Source: Deltaproteobacteria bacterium
Lineage (GTDB): Bacteria; CG2-30-53-67
Direction: 5' to 3'
DNA length: 30,504 nt
Assembly (NCBI GenBank): GCA_013151235.1
Contig: JAADIO010000027.1
Location: forward strand, 1-30,504
The position numbers and the translations under genes are program-made. Each line of letters opens with the position of its first letter. Position 1 is the stretch's first letter. Below, piece by piece: positions 7,061 through 14,502 of the stretch. The notes under the pieces are model-generated. The model searched no databases and was not told the origin of the DNA. It worked only from the letters and a program-made list of their open reading frames with translations.

Positions 7061-7660
7061 TTGTATATCCTGGGTCTCTCCGGAAGTCCGAGGCGTCATG
7101 CCAATTCGGAATCGTTGCTCGATGAAGCCCTTCGGGGCGCCGAAGAGACGGGCGCACAAACGGAAAAGCTGATCGCCTCCCGATTCCGGAAACTCCTCCC
7201 CTGCGTGAATTGCGGGCACTGCCGCAAGACCGGTCGTTGTATCGTCGATGACGAAATGCAGGAGATCTATCCAAAGCTTGAGGCGGCCGACGGCCTCATC
7301 GTGGCCTCTCCCGTCTATTTCATGAATGTCTCCGCCTTCCTGAAAATCCTCATTGATCGGTGCCAGTGCTACTGGTCCCGTAAATACGTTCTCCGGGAGC
7401 CGCTCTTTCCGGATTCTCCCCGGCGCATCCGCAAGGGGCTTTTCCTGTCCACCGCAGGTCACGATCTTCCTTTGGTTTTCAGGGGCGCCCGGATGACCGT
7501 CCGGTCGATGTTTGATGTTCTTGAAGTGGAATACATGGACGAATATTTTGCCCTCTCCATCGAAGACCCCGGTGATGTACAAAAGACGCCGGACGCGATG
7601 GAGACGGTTTATCAACTGGGGGGGCGTCTGGTTCGAGCCTTGGGGGAGTGTGAAGAGTGA
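7061..7660 (+). CDS. Iron-sulfur flavoprotein / NADPH-dependent FMN reductase family
   Basis: The 199-residue protein has a flavodoxin-like fold. 'ILGLSGSPRRHANSESLLDEA' is the FMN phosphate loop, 'ASPVYFMNVSAFLKILIDR' the second FMN-contacting segment. A compact Cys cluster C48-x2-C51-x2-C54-x5-C60 matches the [4Fe-4S] motif of Methanosarcina-type iron-sulfur flavoproteins, which move electrons to O2 or peroxide or act as quinone/metal reductases. The only in-frame start at the right place is TTG 7061, 11 bases after GGGAGG; an ATG at 7053 is one base out of frame (see findings). The stop overlaps the aspA start. Confidence 0.82.
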   Translation: MYILGLSGSPRRHANSESLLDEALRGAEETGAQTEKLIASRFRKLLPCVNCGHCRKTGRCIVDDEMQEIYPKLEAADGLIVASPVYFMNVSAFLKILIDRCQCYWSRKYVLREPLFPDSPRRIRKGLFLSTAGHDLPLVFRGARMTVRSMFDVLEVEYMDEYFALSIEDPGDVQKTPDAMETVYQLGGRLVRALGECEE

Positions 7661-9054
7661 ATGAGAAAAACAGGGAAGAAAAAGATTCTCTGGGCAGCCG
7701 GGAACTTCCGGCAGAGGCCTATTACGGCATCCAGACGTCCCGTGCCCTGGAGAATTTCCCCGTCAGCGGGCTGAAGGCGCATCCTTTTTTTGTCCGGGCT
7801 TACGTGTTGATTAAAAAGGCGGCCGCCGGGACCCATGAAACGCTCTCCCTCCTGGATGCGGAGACCGCCCATGCCGTCATCACCGCCGCCGATGAGGTCC
7901 TGTCCGGACGATTCGCCGACCAGTTCGTCGTCGATGTCTTCCAGGCGGGGGCGGGGACCTCCTTCAATATGAATGTGAACGAAGTCCTGGCCAACCGGGC
8001 GCTGGAGATCCTGGGGGACCGGAAGGGAAATTATCAGCGGGTCAGTCCCAACGATCATGTCAACAAGTCCCAGTCCACGAACGACACCTTTCCCACGGCG
8101 ATGCACATTGCCTCGGTGATGCTTTTGCGGGAGCTTCTTCCGACGCTGTCCGGGCTTGCCCGGGCCCTGCGGGAAAAGGGCGATGAATTTGCGGGGATCA
8201 TCAAGTCGGGACGGACCCATCTTCAGGATGCCGTGCCGGTCACCCTCGGCCAGGAGTTTACGGCCTATGCAAAGGCCGTGGAGAAGGCCGCGGACAGATT
8301 GCAGCGGAACGAAGAGGCGCTCCGGGAACTTTCCATCGGCGGGAGCGCCACGGGGACGGGGTTGAACGTTCCGGCCGGTTACCGGGAGGGAATGATCCGG
8401 CGACTCTCGGAACTCACGGGAATTCCCTTCCGGCCGGCGGAGGACCTGCGGGAGGCGATGCAAAGCCGCTCGGCAATGACCTCTCTCTCCTCAACCCTTC
8501 GAAACCTTGCCGTGGAGCTGACCCGGATTGCCAACGATCTTCGCCTGCTCAGTTCCGGACCCCGAACGGGGCTGGCCGAGATCCGATTGCCGGCCGTGCA
8601 ACCCGGTTCCTCGATCATGCCCGGTAAGGTCAATCCCGTTATGGCGGAATGTCTGAACATGATTTGTTACCAGGTGATTGGGCATGACCATGTCGTAACC
8701 ATGGCCGCCCAGGCCGGGCAGATGGAACTGAATGTGATGATGCCGGTGATGATCCACAATCTGCTGAGTTCCATGGAGATCCTGAAGAATTACCTTCCCC
8801 TTTTTACAGAGAAATGTGTGGAGGGGATTACGGCGAATCCGGAACGGTGCCGGGCCTATTTTGAAGGCAGTGTCGGCCTCGCGACGATTCTCAATACCCA
8901 TATCGGCTATCTTGCCGCTGCGGAGCTGGCCAAGGAATCGGAAAAGACGGGCGTTTCCGTCCGGGAACTGATTCTGAAGAAAAATCTTCTTTCTGCCGAA
9001 GAGCTGGACCGGATTCTCGATCCGGACCGGATCACAGGGCAGGGGGGAGCATGA
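7657..9054 (+). CDS. aspA: Aspartate ammonia-lyase (aspartase)
   Basis: The 465-residue protein belongs to the fumarase/aspartase superfamily. The N-terminus 'GSRELPAEAYYGIQTSRALENFPVSG', the section 'SPNDHVNKSQSTNDTFPTAMHIA', 'GRTHLQDAVPVTLGQEF' and the catalytic SS loop 'GSSIMPGKVNPVMAE' are all present. The 'AYYGIQTSRALENFPVSG' and 'GKVNPVMAE' variants favour aspartase over class II fumarase. It deaminates L-aspartate to fumarate and ammonia in the cytosol. Start GTG 7657 overlaps the previous stop (GTGA), indicating translational coupling with the flavoprotein gene. Substrate choice within this superfamily is inferred from similarity, not proven. Confidence 0.85.
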   Translation: MNEKNREEKDSLGSRELPAEAYYGIQTSRALENFPVSGLKAHPFFVRAYVLIKKAAAGTHETLSLLDAETAHAVITAADEVLSGRFADQFVVDVFQAGAGTSFNMNVNEVLANRALEILGDRKGNYQRVSPNDHVNKSQSTNDTFPTAMHIASVMLLRELLPTLSGLARALREKGDEFAGIIKSGRTHLQDAVPVTLGQEFTAYAKAVEKAADRLQRNEEALRELSIGGSATGTGLNVPAGYREGMIRRLSELTGIPFRPAEDLREAMQSRSAMTSLSSTLRNLAVELTRIANDLRLLSSGPRTGLAEIRLPAVQPGSSIMPGKVNPVMAECLNMICYQVIGHDHVVTMAAQAGQMELNVMMPVMIHNLLSSMEILKNYLPLFTEKCVEGITANPERCRAYFEGSVGLATILNTHIGYLAAAELAKESEKTGVSVRELILKKNLLSAEELDRILDPDRITGQGGA

Positions 9055-9091
9055 TCCGGATCAGCGTACGGTTGAGATCCTTGCGAGTCAA

Positions 9092-9121
9092 TTGACAGGA
9101 TGGCCCCTTTTTGGTTACACT
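9092..9121 (+). promoter_or_regulatory. Candidate promoter for the iscU-like gene and nuo cluster
   Basis: TTGACA (9092-9097), an 18-base spacer, TACACT (9116-9121). The start would be near 9128, about 34 bases before the iscU-like ATG. It separates the aspA-containing run from the next transcription unit. Confidence 0.55.
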
Positions 9122-9161
9122 CGGGTCAGCGGATAGGATTTTTGCAGAAAGGAGCGATATT

Positions 9162-9605
9162 ATGGAATATAGCGAAAAGGTCATGGATCATTTCATGAAT
9201 CCCCGGAACGTTGGGGAAATCGAAGACGCCTCCGGTGTGGGAGAAGTCGGCAACCCGAGCTGCGGTGACGTGATGCGGATCTATCTCAAGATCAACGAAG
9301 GGGTGATCGAGGATGCCAAGTTCAAGACTTTCGGGTGCGGCGCCGCCATCGCCACCAGCAGCATGGCCACGGAGATGGTAAAGGGAAAGACGATCGAGGA
9401 GGCCATCAAGATTACGAACAATGTCGTGGCCGAGGCGCTGGGCGGGCTTCCCGCCGTCAAGATGCACTGTTCCGTCCTTGCCGAAGAGGCGTTGGAATCG
9501 GCTCTGACCGATTATTTCAAAAAACAGGGTGAATCGGAAGACAAGGTCAGGGAACTCAAGACCGCAGCTGGGATTCAGGTCCGCGAACATGACACCGACC
9601 ATTAA
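9162..9605 (+). CDS. Iron-sulfur cluster assembly scaffold (IscU/NifU N-terminal type)
   Basis: The 147-residue protein is a single IscU-like domain. The cluster ligands are present: C34 and D36 in 'NPSCGD', C59 in 'FGCGAAIATSSM', and H102-C103 in 'KMHCSVLAEEA'. Such scaffolds receive sulfur from a cysteine desulfurase and pass Fe-S clusters to apoproteins. No iscS/nifS gene is in the window; instead it lies 61 bases before nuoA, whose complex needs many Fe-S clusters. GAAAGGAG precedes ATG 9162, which is preferred over the longer frame from 9111. Confidence 0.92.
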   Translation: MEYSEKVMDHFMNPRNVGEIEDASGVGEVGNPSCGDVMRIYLKINEGVIEDAKFKTFGCGAAIATSSMATEMVKGKTIEEAIKITNNVVAEALGGLPAVKMHCSVLAEEALESALTDYFKKQGESEDKVRELKTAAGIQVREHDTDH

Positions 9606-9666
9606 AGCCGGAGTTCAGCAGGGTCTGTTGATTGATGATGCCTGTCTTTTTTGAAAAGAGGGAAAC

Positions 9667-10023
9667 ATGCCGGGGGCCTATCTCCCGATTCTCCTGTTGT
9701 TGATGATCCTCGGAGGGCTGGCCTGTTTCATCCTCTATCTCTCCCGGGTCATCGGTCCGAAGGAGATGACCGATGCGAAGGCGCAACCCTTTGAGAGCGG
9801 TATCCCCGCGGCGGTCTCCCATCACGGTCTTCTCTCCGTCCGTTATTATCTCATTGCCATGATCTTTATCCTCTTCGATATCGAAGTGGTCTTCCTCTAT
9901 CCCTGGGCGGTTCTCTTTCGGCGGCTGGGGCTCTTCGGCTTTGTGGAAATCGTAATCTTTCTCGGGATTCTCGCCGTCGGTCTTGCTTATGCCTGGCGGA
10001 AGGGAGGGCTCGAATGGGAATAG
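9667..10023 (+). CDS. nuoA: NADH-quinone oxidoreductase subunit A
   Basis: The 118-residue membrane protein has three hydrophobic helices (about residues 4-25, 61-80, 86-110). The conserved loop 'KAQPFESGIPAA' lies between the first and second; 'LIAMIFILFDIEVVFLYPWAV' carries the typical Asp-Glu pair in helix 2. NuoA is the small membrane subunit flanking the quinone channel of complex I. GAGGGAAAC precedes ATG 9667. Its last codons overlap nuoB by 10 bases. Confidence 0.96.
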   Translation: MPGAYLPILLLLMILGGLACFILYLSRVIGPKEMTDAKAQPFESGIPAAVSHHGLLSVRYYLIAMIFILFDIEVVFLYPWAVLFRRLGLFGFVEIVIFLGILAVGLAYAWRKGGLEWE

Positions 10024-10487
10024 AGCAATTGATCGGCCGGAAGGCCCTGACCACGCGCCTTGATGCCGCCGTCGGCTGGGCCCGGAAGTATTCCCTCTTT
10101 CAGTATCCCTTCGCCACGGCCTGCTGCTCCATGGAGTACATGTCCGTGGCCTGCGCCCATTATGACATCGACCGTTTCGGCGCCGGGCTTCCTCGCTGGT
10201 CACCCCGCCAGGCCGACCTTCTCATGGTGGTCGGGACCGTCAGTCACAAACTGGCTCCGATCCTCCGGCAGGTTTACGACCAGATGTGCAATCCCAAGTG
10301 GGTCTTCTCCTTCGGGGTCTGCGCGACCTCCGGCGGGTTTTACAACAACTATGCAACGGTGCAGGGGATCGATACGATCCTTCCCGTCGATATCTATGTG
10401 GCCGGATGTCCCCCCCGTCCCGAGGCGGTACTGGACGGACTGATCAAATTGCAGGAAAAGATCCGGAACGAAAAACAACAATACTGA
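10014..10487 (+). CDS. nuoB: NADH-quinone oxidoreductase subunit B
   Basis: The 157-residue protein carries the N2 [4Fe-4S] cluster with its tandem cysteines in 'ATACCSMEYM' and further Cys in 'SFGVCATSGGFYNNY' and 'VAGCPPRPEAVLDGL'. N2 is the last cluster before quinone. It sits in the peripheral arm next to the membrane. It overlaps nuoA, which implies coupled translation. Length is normal for the family. Confidence 0.97.
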   Translation: MGIEQLIGRKALTTRLDAAVGWARKYSLFQYPFATACCSMEYMSVACAHYDIDRFGAGLPRWSPRQADLLMVVGTVSHKLAPILRQVYDQMCNPKWVFSFGVCATSGGFYNNYATVQGIDTILPVDIYVAGCPPRPEAVLDGLIKLQEKIRNEKQQY

Positions 10488-10502
10488 TGCCTGCGGACGT
10501 CT

Positions 10503-12227
10503 ATGACGCTGTTTGAGGAAATCACCGAACACTTTTCAGACCCCATTTTCGACCGCCACTCCCGGCTGGGGGATGCGACCGTTATTCTTTCCCGTGACGC
10601 GTTGCCGGGGGTGATCCGGTTTCTGCGCGAAGAGAAACGCTTTGATTTCCTGATGGATCTGACGATCTGTGACGGCGGGATGGAAAAGAGCCCCCGCTTT
10701 GAAGCGGTTTATCATCTCTTCGCCTTTGAACGCAAAGAGCGTCTCCGGCTGAAGGTCCCCGTGGAGGAGTTCGATCCTCATCTTCCGACCCTGACGGGGG
10801 AATACCGCAACGCCGACTGGCTGGAACGGGAGGCCTGGGACATGTTCGGCGTCCGCTTCGACGGCCATCCCGATCTCCGCCGTCTTCTCATGTATCCGGG
10901 CTTCGAGGGACATCCCCTCCGGAAGGACTATCCCAAGGATCGCCGTCAGCCCCGGATCGGGCCGGGGAGCACACCGGCTACGGCCTTCGAACGGGAACCG
11001 GCCCTTCCGGAACGGTTGGGCAAGGCCCTAACTGCGGCGGGCGTGGCCGACCCGGGGGAAGAGATCATGTACCTCAACATGGGGCCTTCCCATCCGGCCA
11101 TGCACGGCGTGGTGCGGGTCATGGCGGCCCTCAAGGGGGAGACGATCACCGCCTCCGATGTCGAGATCGGTTACATGCACCGCTGCTTTGAAAAAGAAGC
11201 CGAGACCCATTCCTACATGGGGGTCATCCCCTATACGGATCGGCTGAACTATGTCTCTCCGCTGATCAATAATGTCGGTTACGTCATGGCGGTGGAAAAA
11301 CTCTTCGGCGTGACCACGCCGGAGCGGTGCCGATACATCCGGGTCATCCTGTCGGAGATCTCACGGATCGTCGATCACCTCACCTGCATCGGCGCCTTCG
11401 CCATGGAATTGGGCGCCTTTACCGTCTTTCTCTACCTGATGAAGGCCCGGGAATCTCTTTACGAACTGATCGGGGAGGTCACCGGGGCCCGGCTGACCAC
11501 CTCCTACACCCGGATCGGCGGACTCCGGGGAGATCTGCCTCCCGGTTTCGACGGGGAATGCCGCGCCGCCTTCCGGAAGATCCGGAAGGACATTTCCGAA
11601 TGTGATCGTCTCCTCACCCGGAACCGGATCTTTTATGACCGGATGCGGGGTGTCGGTGTGATTTCGGCTGCGGATGCGATTTCCTTCGGTTTTACCGGTC
11701 CCTGCCTTCGCGCCTCCGGTGTCTCCCATGATGTTCGGAAGAGTTCCCCCTATCTCATCTATGACCGGCTCGATTTTGAAGTTCCACTCGGAACGGAAGG
11801 GGACAACTACGACCGGTACCTCGTGCGCATTGCCGAGATGGAACAGAGCATGCGGATCGTCGAGCAGGCACTTGCAGACCTTCCGGACGGACCGGTCAAT
11901 CTTGATGACCGACGGATGACCCTGCCGCCCAAAGAGGAGGTCTACAACAGCATCGAAGGTCTGATGAATCATTTCAAATTGATCATGGACGGTCACGGTA
12001 TCCGTCCTCCCGCGGGCGAGGCCTATTTCCCGGTGGAAGGAGGGAACGGGGAACTCGGCTTCTATGTCGTCAGTGACGGGTCGGGGATTCCTGCACGGGT
12101 CCGTGTCCGGGCCCCCTGTTTTCACATGATCTCGGCGCTTTCTTACCTGATCCGGGGACAGATGATCGCCGATGTGGTCCCGATTTTCGGCACTTTGAAC
12201 ATGATTGCCGGGGAGTTGGATCGGTGA
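10503..12227 (+). CDS. nuoCD: NADH-quinone oxidoreductase fused subunit C/D
   Basis: The 574-residue protein fuses the 30-kDa (NuoC) domain, about residues 1-150 with 'EYRNADWLEREAWDMFGVRFDGH' and 'GHPLRKDYP', to the 49-kDa (NuoD) domain that starts near 'MYLNMGPSHPAMHGVVRV'. The quinone-site His ('GPSHPAMHG') and Tyr ('IPYTDRLNYV') are present. The C-terminus 'VVPIFGTLNMIAGELDR' is complete. The same fusion exists in E. coli and several other lineages. The ribosome-binding site is weak. A 416-bp non-coding gap follows before nuoE. Confidence 0.96.
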   Translation: MTLFEEITEHFSDPIFDRHSRLGDATVILSRDALPGVIRFLREEKRFDFLMDLTICDGGMEKSPRFEAVYHLFAFERKERLRLKVPVEEFDPHLPTLTGEYRNADWLEREAWDMFGVRFDGHPDLRRLLMYPGFEGHPLRKDYPKDRRQPRIGPGSTPATAFEREPALPERLGKALTAAGVADPGEEIMYLNMGPSHPAMHGVVRVMAALKGETITASDVEIGYMHRCFEKEAETHSYMGVIPYTDRLNYVSPLINNVGYVMAVEKLFGVTTPERCRYIRVILSEISRIVDHLTCIGAFAMELGAFTVFLYLMKARESLYELIGEVTGARLTTSYTRIGGLRGDLPPGFDGECRAAFRKIRKDISECDRLLTRNRIFYDRMRGVGVISAADAISFGFTGPCLRASGVSHDVRKSSPYLIYDRLDFEVPLGTEGDNYDRYLVRIAEMEQSMRIVEQALADLPDGPVNLDDRRMTLPPKEEVYNSIEGLMNHFKLIMDGHGIRPPAGEAYFPVEGGNGELGFYVVSDGSGIPARVRVRAPCFHMISALSYLIRGQMIADVVPIFGTLNMIAGELDR

Positions 12228-12643
12228 GGGTGGAAATTAGAAAATAAAACTGGAAATTTGAGAGTTCAAAGGCGAAAGGCATTCACCGTGAAGGGCATGA
12301 AGGGATTGAAGTAAAATCAAGATCAAAAGCATTCACCACGGAGTACACCGAGATCACAAAAGATGGAAAAGGCAAGATCGGAAGCGAAAAGCATTTAACC
12401 ACGGGGAACACGGGGCGTCACGGGGAAGGCAAAAACCTGAAACCCATCTCTCGCAGAGCATGCGAAGGGCGCAGAGAAAGGCAAGGGGCGGAGACACAAA
12501 GCACAGAGGAAAAGCCAAAAATGAAAATGTAAGATCAACATCTGCGTAAGGGGGCGAACTCTTTTGTAGCGCCCCGGTTGATCCGGCGCAGTGGTTTCCA
12601 CACGCCCCCGAAGCCGAGCATTAAGGAACCGGAAAGAGGATGT
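12228..12643 (+). repeat. Non-coding gap inside the nuo cluster with degenerate CACGGGG repeats
   Basis: This 416-bp stretch has no credible gene. It contains three related units that begin GCATT(Y)(A)ACC near 12280, 12331 and 12391. The last holds three tandem CACGGGG blocks (12399-12427), 28/29 identical to 14420-14448 before nuoG. A second A/G-rich run (CGCAGAG, GGCGGAG, CACAGAGG, near 12465-12515) looks like a decayed relative. At 12550-12556, GGGGGCG can pair either with 12570-12575 or with 12603-12609, giving two exclusive hairpins just upstream of nuoE. No clear promoter was seen. Confidence 0.6.
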
Positions 12644-13108
12644 ATGAATTTTCAGCTAAGCGAAGAAGAGGTTCAACAGATTCTTGCCCGCTACCCGCAC
12701 CCTTCAGCGGCCCTCCTGCCGATGCTCCGCCTGATCCAGGGGCGGATCGGCTATATTCCGCCCGGGGCGGAGGTCTATGCCGCGGAGACCCTCGGGGTCG
12801 ATCCGGTCCGGGTTCATGAGGTCGTGACCTTTTACAGCGCCTTCCGGGAAAAGCCGGCCGGACGGTACCTGATCCTGGTCTGCGAAAGTATCTCCTGTTC
12901 CCTTTCCGGCGGGGAGAATATCCTCTCTTTTCTGAAAGATTATCTGAAACTCGACGTTGGTGAGACCACGGAGGATCGGCGCTTCACGCTTGAGACCACG
13001 GAGTGTCTCGCACAGTGCGAACGTTCCCCCGCGGTGATGATCAACGGGGAGATCCATGCGCCGGCGACGCCGGATGAAGTAGAGAAAATTCTGTCGGAGC
13101 TTGCATAG
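12644..13108 (+). CDS. nuoE: NADH-quinone oxidoreductase subunit E
   Basis: The 154-residue protein is a thioredoxin-like [2Fe-2S] subunit (N1a). The four ligands appear as C-x4-C in 'LVCESISCSLSGG' and C-x3-C in 'TTECLAQCERSPAVMING'. It belongs to the NADH-dehydrogenase module with NuoF and NuoG. ATG 12644 is preferred because AAAGAGG precedes it and the family begins at 'FQLSEEEVQQIL'; an upstream in-frame ATG at 12578 lies in the repeat gap. The stop codon directly abuts the nuoF ATG. Confidence 0.95.
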   Translation: MNFQLSEEEVQQILARYPHPSAALLPMLRLIQGRIGYIPPGAEVYAAETLGVDPVRVHEVVTFYSAFREKPAGRYLILVCESISCSLSGGENILSFLKDYLKLDVGETTEDRRFTLETTECLAQCERSPAVMINGEIHAPATPDEVEKILSELA

Positions 13109-14359
13109 ATGTCCATAAAACTGGTCACCAGGAATTTTGACCGACCGGATTCGCATACCCTGCGAGTCTACCGGGAAGGAGGGGGATACGAGACCCTGCG
13201 GAAGGTTCTTGCAACCCGGACACCGCAAGAGGTGGTGGAGGAGGTGAAACGATCCAATCTCCGCGGCCGGGGCGGGGCCGGTTTTCCGACGGGGATGAAG
13301 TGGAGCTTTGTCCCTCGGGAGACAGGAAAGCCCGTCTATCTCTGCGTCAATGCCGATGAAGGGGAACCGGGGACCTTCAAGGACCGCTTTATCCTGGAGC
13401 AGGATCCTCACATGCTGTTGGAAGGGATCGGGATTGCCGCTTATGCCATCGGCGCACGTTACGCCTATCTCTATCTTCGGGGAGAGTTCGTCGAGGCCGG
13501 CCGCCGGGTGGAGGATGCCATTGCCGAGGCCTGTGAGGCGGGCCTGCTCGGTTCCGATCTCCCGGACAGTAAATTCTCCCTTGATCTCTATGTTCACTAC
13601 GGCGCCGGGGCCTATATCTGCGGAGAAGAGACGGCCCTTTTAGAATCAATCGAGGGGAAGAAGGGATGGCCGAGGGTCCGTCCTCCATTTCCTGCCGTGA
13701 AAGGGCTTTTCGGTTCTCCCACCGTGATCAACAACGTGGAGACCCTAGCCAAGGTGCCTCATATCCTGGAGAAGGGGGCGGCCTGGTTTTCCGCCCTCGG
13801 GACGGAGAAAAGCGGTGGAACCAAGCTCTTTCCCGTCAGCGGCAAGGTCAACCGTCCCGGACTCTATGAGTATCCTCTCGGCACACCCCTCCGGACGATC
13901 ATTGATGAGGGGGCGGGGGGTGTCAGTGCCGGGAAAAAGATCAAGGGAGTCATCCCCGGCGGGGCCTCCTGCCCGGTCCTGACCGCCGATGAGATTGACG
14001 TTCCCATGGATTATGACGCCCTGGCCAAGGTCGGTTCCATGCTCGGTTCCGGGGCGATCATTGTTCTCGATGAAGAGACCTCCATGTTAAAGACCCTGCT
14101 GAACCTGGAACGGTTTTTTGCCCATGAGTCATGCGGGCAGTGCACCCCCTGCCGGGAGGGGACCCGCTGGATCGTGCAGGTCCTGGAGCGGATTGCGGCG
14201 GGAAAGGGGGCACCGGAGGATCCGGATCTTCTCCTCGATATTGCCGCCCACATGGCGGGCCGGACGCTCTGTCCGTTGGGGGATGCCGCCGCCGGACCGG
14301 TGCGGAGTTTTGTGACGAAGTTCCGTGAGGAGTTCCTGGACCCGTTGAACAGCATGTAA
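13109..14359 (+). CDS. nuoF: NADH-quinone oxidoreductase subunit F
   Basis: The 416-residue protein is the 51-kDa subunit that oxidises NADH. 'LRGRGGAGFPTGMKW' (near residue 50) and 'NADEGEPGTFKDR' form the NADH/FMN site, 'GAGAYICGEETALLESIEG' continues it, and 'SCGQCTPCREGT' plus a later Cys ('RTLCPLGD') bind the N3 [4Fe-4S] cluster. It starts immediately after the nuoE stop (TAG-ATG), so translation is likely coupled. Length is normal. Confidence 0.97.
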   Translation: MSIKLVTRNFDRPDSHTLRVYREGGGYETLRKVLATRTPQEVVEEVKRSNLRGRGGAGFPTGMKWSFVPRETGKPVYLCVNADEGEPGTFKDRFILEQDPHMLLEGIGIAAYAIGARYAYLYLRGEFVEAGRRVEDAIAEACEAGLLGSDLPDSKFSLDLYVHYGAGAYICGEETALLESIEGKKGWPRVRPPFPAVKGLFGSPTVINNVETLAKVPHILEKGAAWFSALGTEKSGGTKLFPVSGKVNRPGLYEYPLGTPLRTIIDEGAGGVSAGKKIKGVIPGGASCPVLTADEIDVPMDYDALAKVGSMLGSGAIIVLDEETSMLKTLLNLERFFAHESCGQCTPCREGTRWIVQVLERIAAGKGAPEDPDLLLDIAAHMAGRTLCPLGDAAAGPVRSFVTKFREEFLDPLNSM

Positions 14360-14502
14360 CCACGACACGAAGTTGATGAAACGGGCGAAGATCAAAGACA
14401 AAAACCGAAAAACATTGCACCACGGGGAACACGGGGTGTCACGGGGAAATACAAATGATAAAAAAGTCAAAGTGCATGTCAATTCGAAGGCAGGATTCAT
14501 AA
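14360..14502 (+). repeat. Second CACGGGG repeat gap between nuoF and nuoG
   Basis: 143 bp without a gene. It holds one repeat copy at 14420-14448 (three CACGGGG blocks), differing by a single base from 12399-12427, with a matching AAAA-rCATT lead-in. I saw no convincing promoter or terminator. Confidence 0.6.

Noticed and set aside
7053-7120. ATG 7053 as a start of a separate gene
   Set aside because: That frame gives no recognisable protein; it matters only for the start problem of the flavoprotein gene.
12228-12643. CRISPR-like array in the nuo gap
   Set aside because: The repeats are degenerate, have uneven spacing and no unique spacers of constant length; no cas genes are near.
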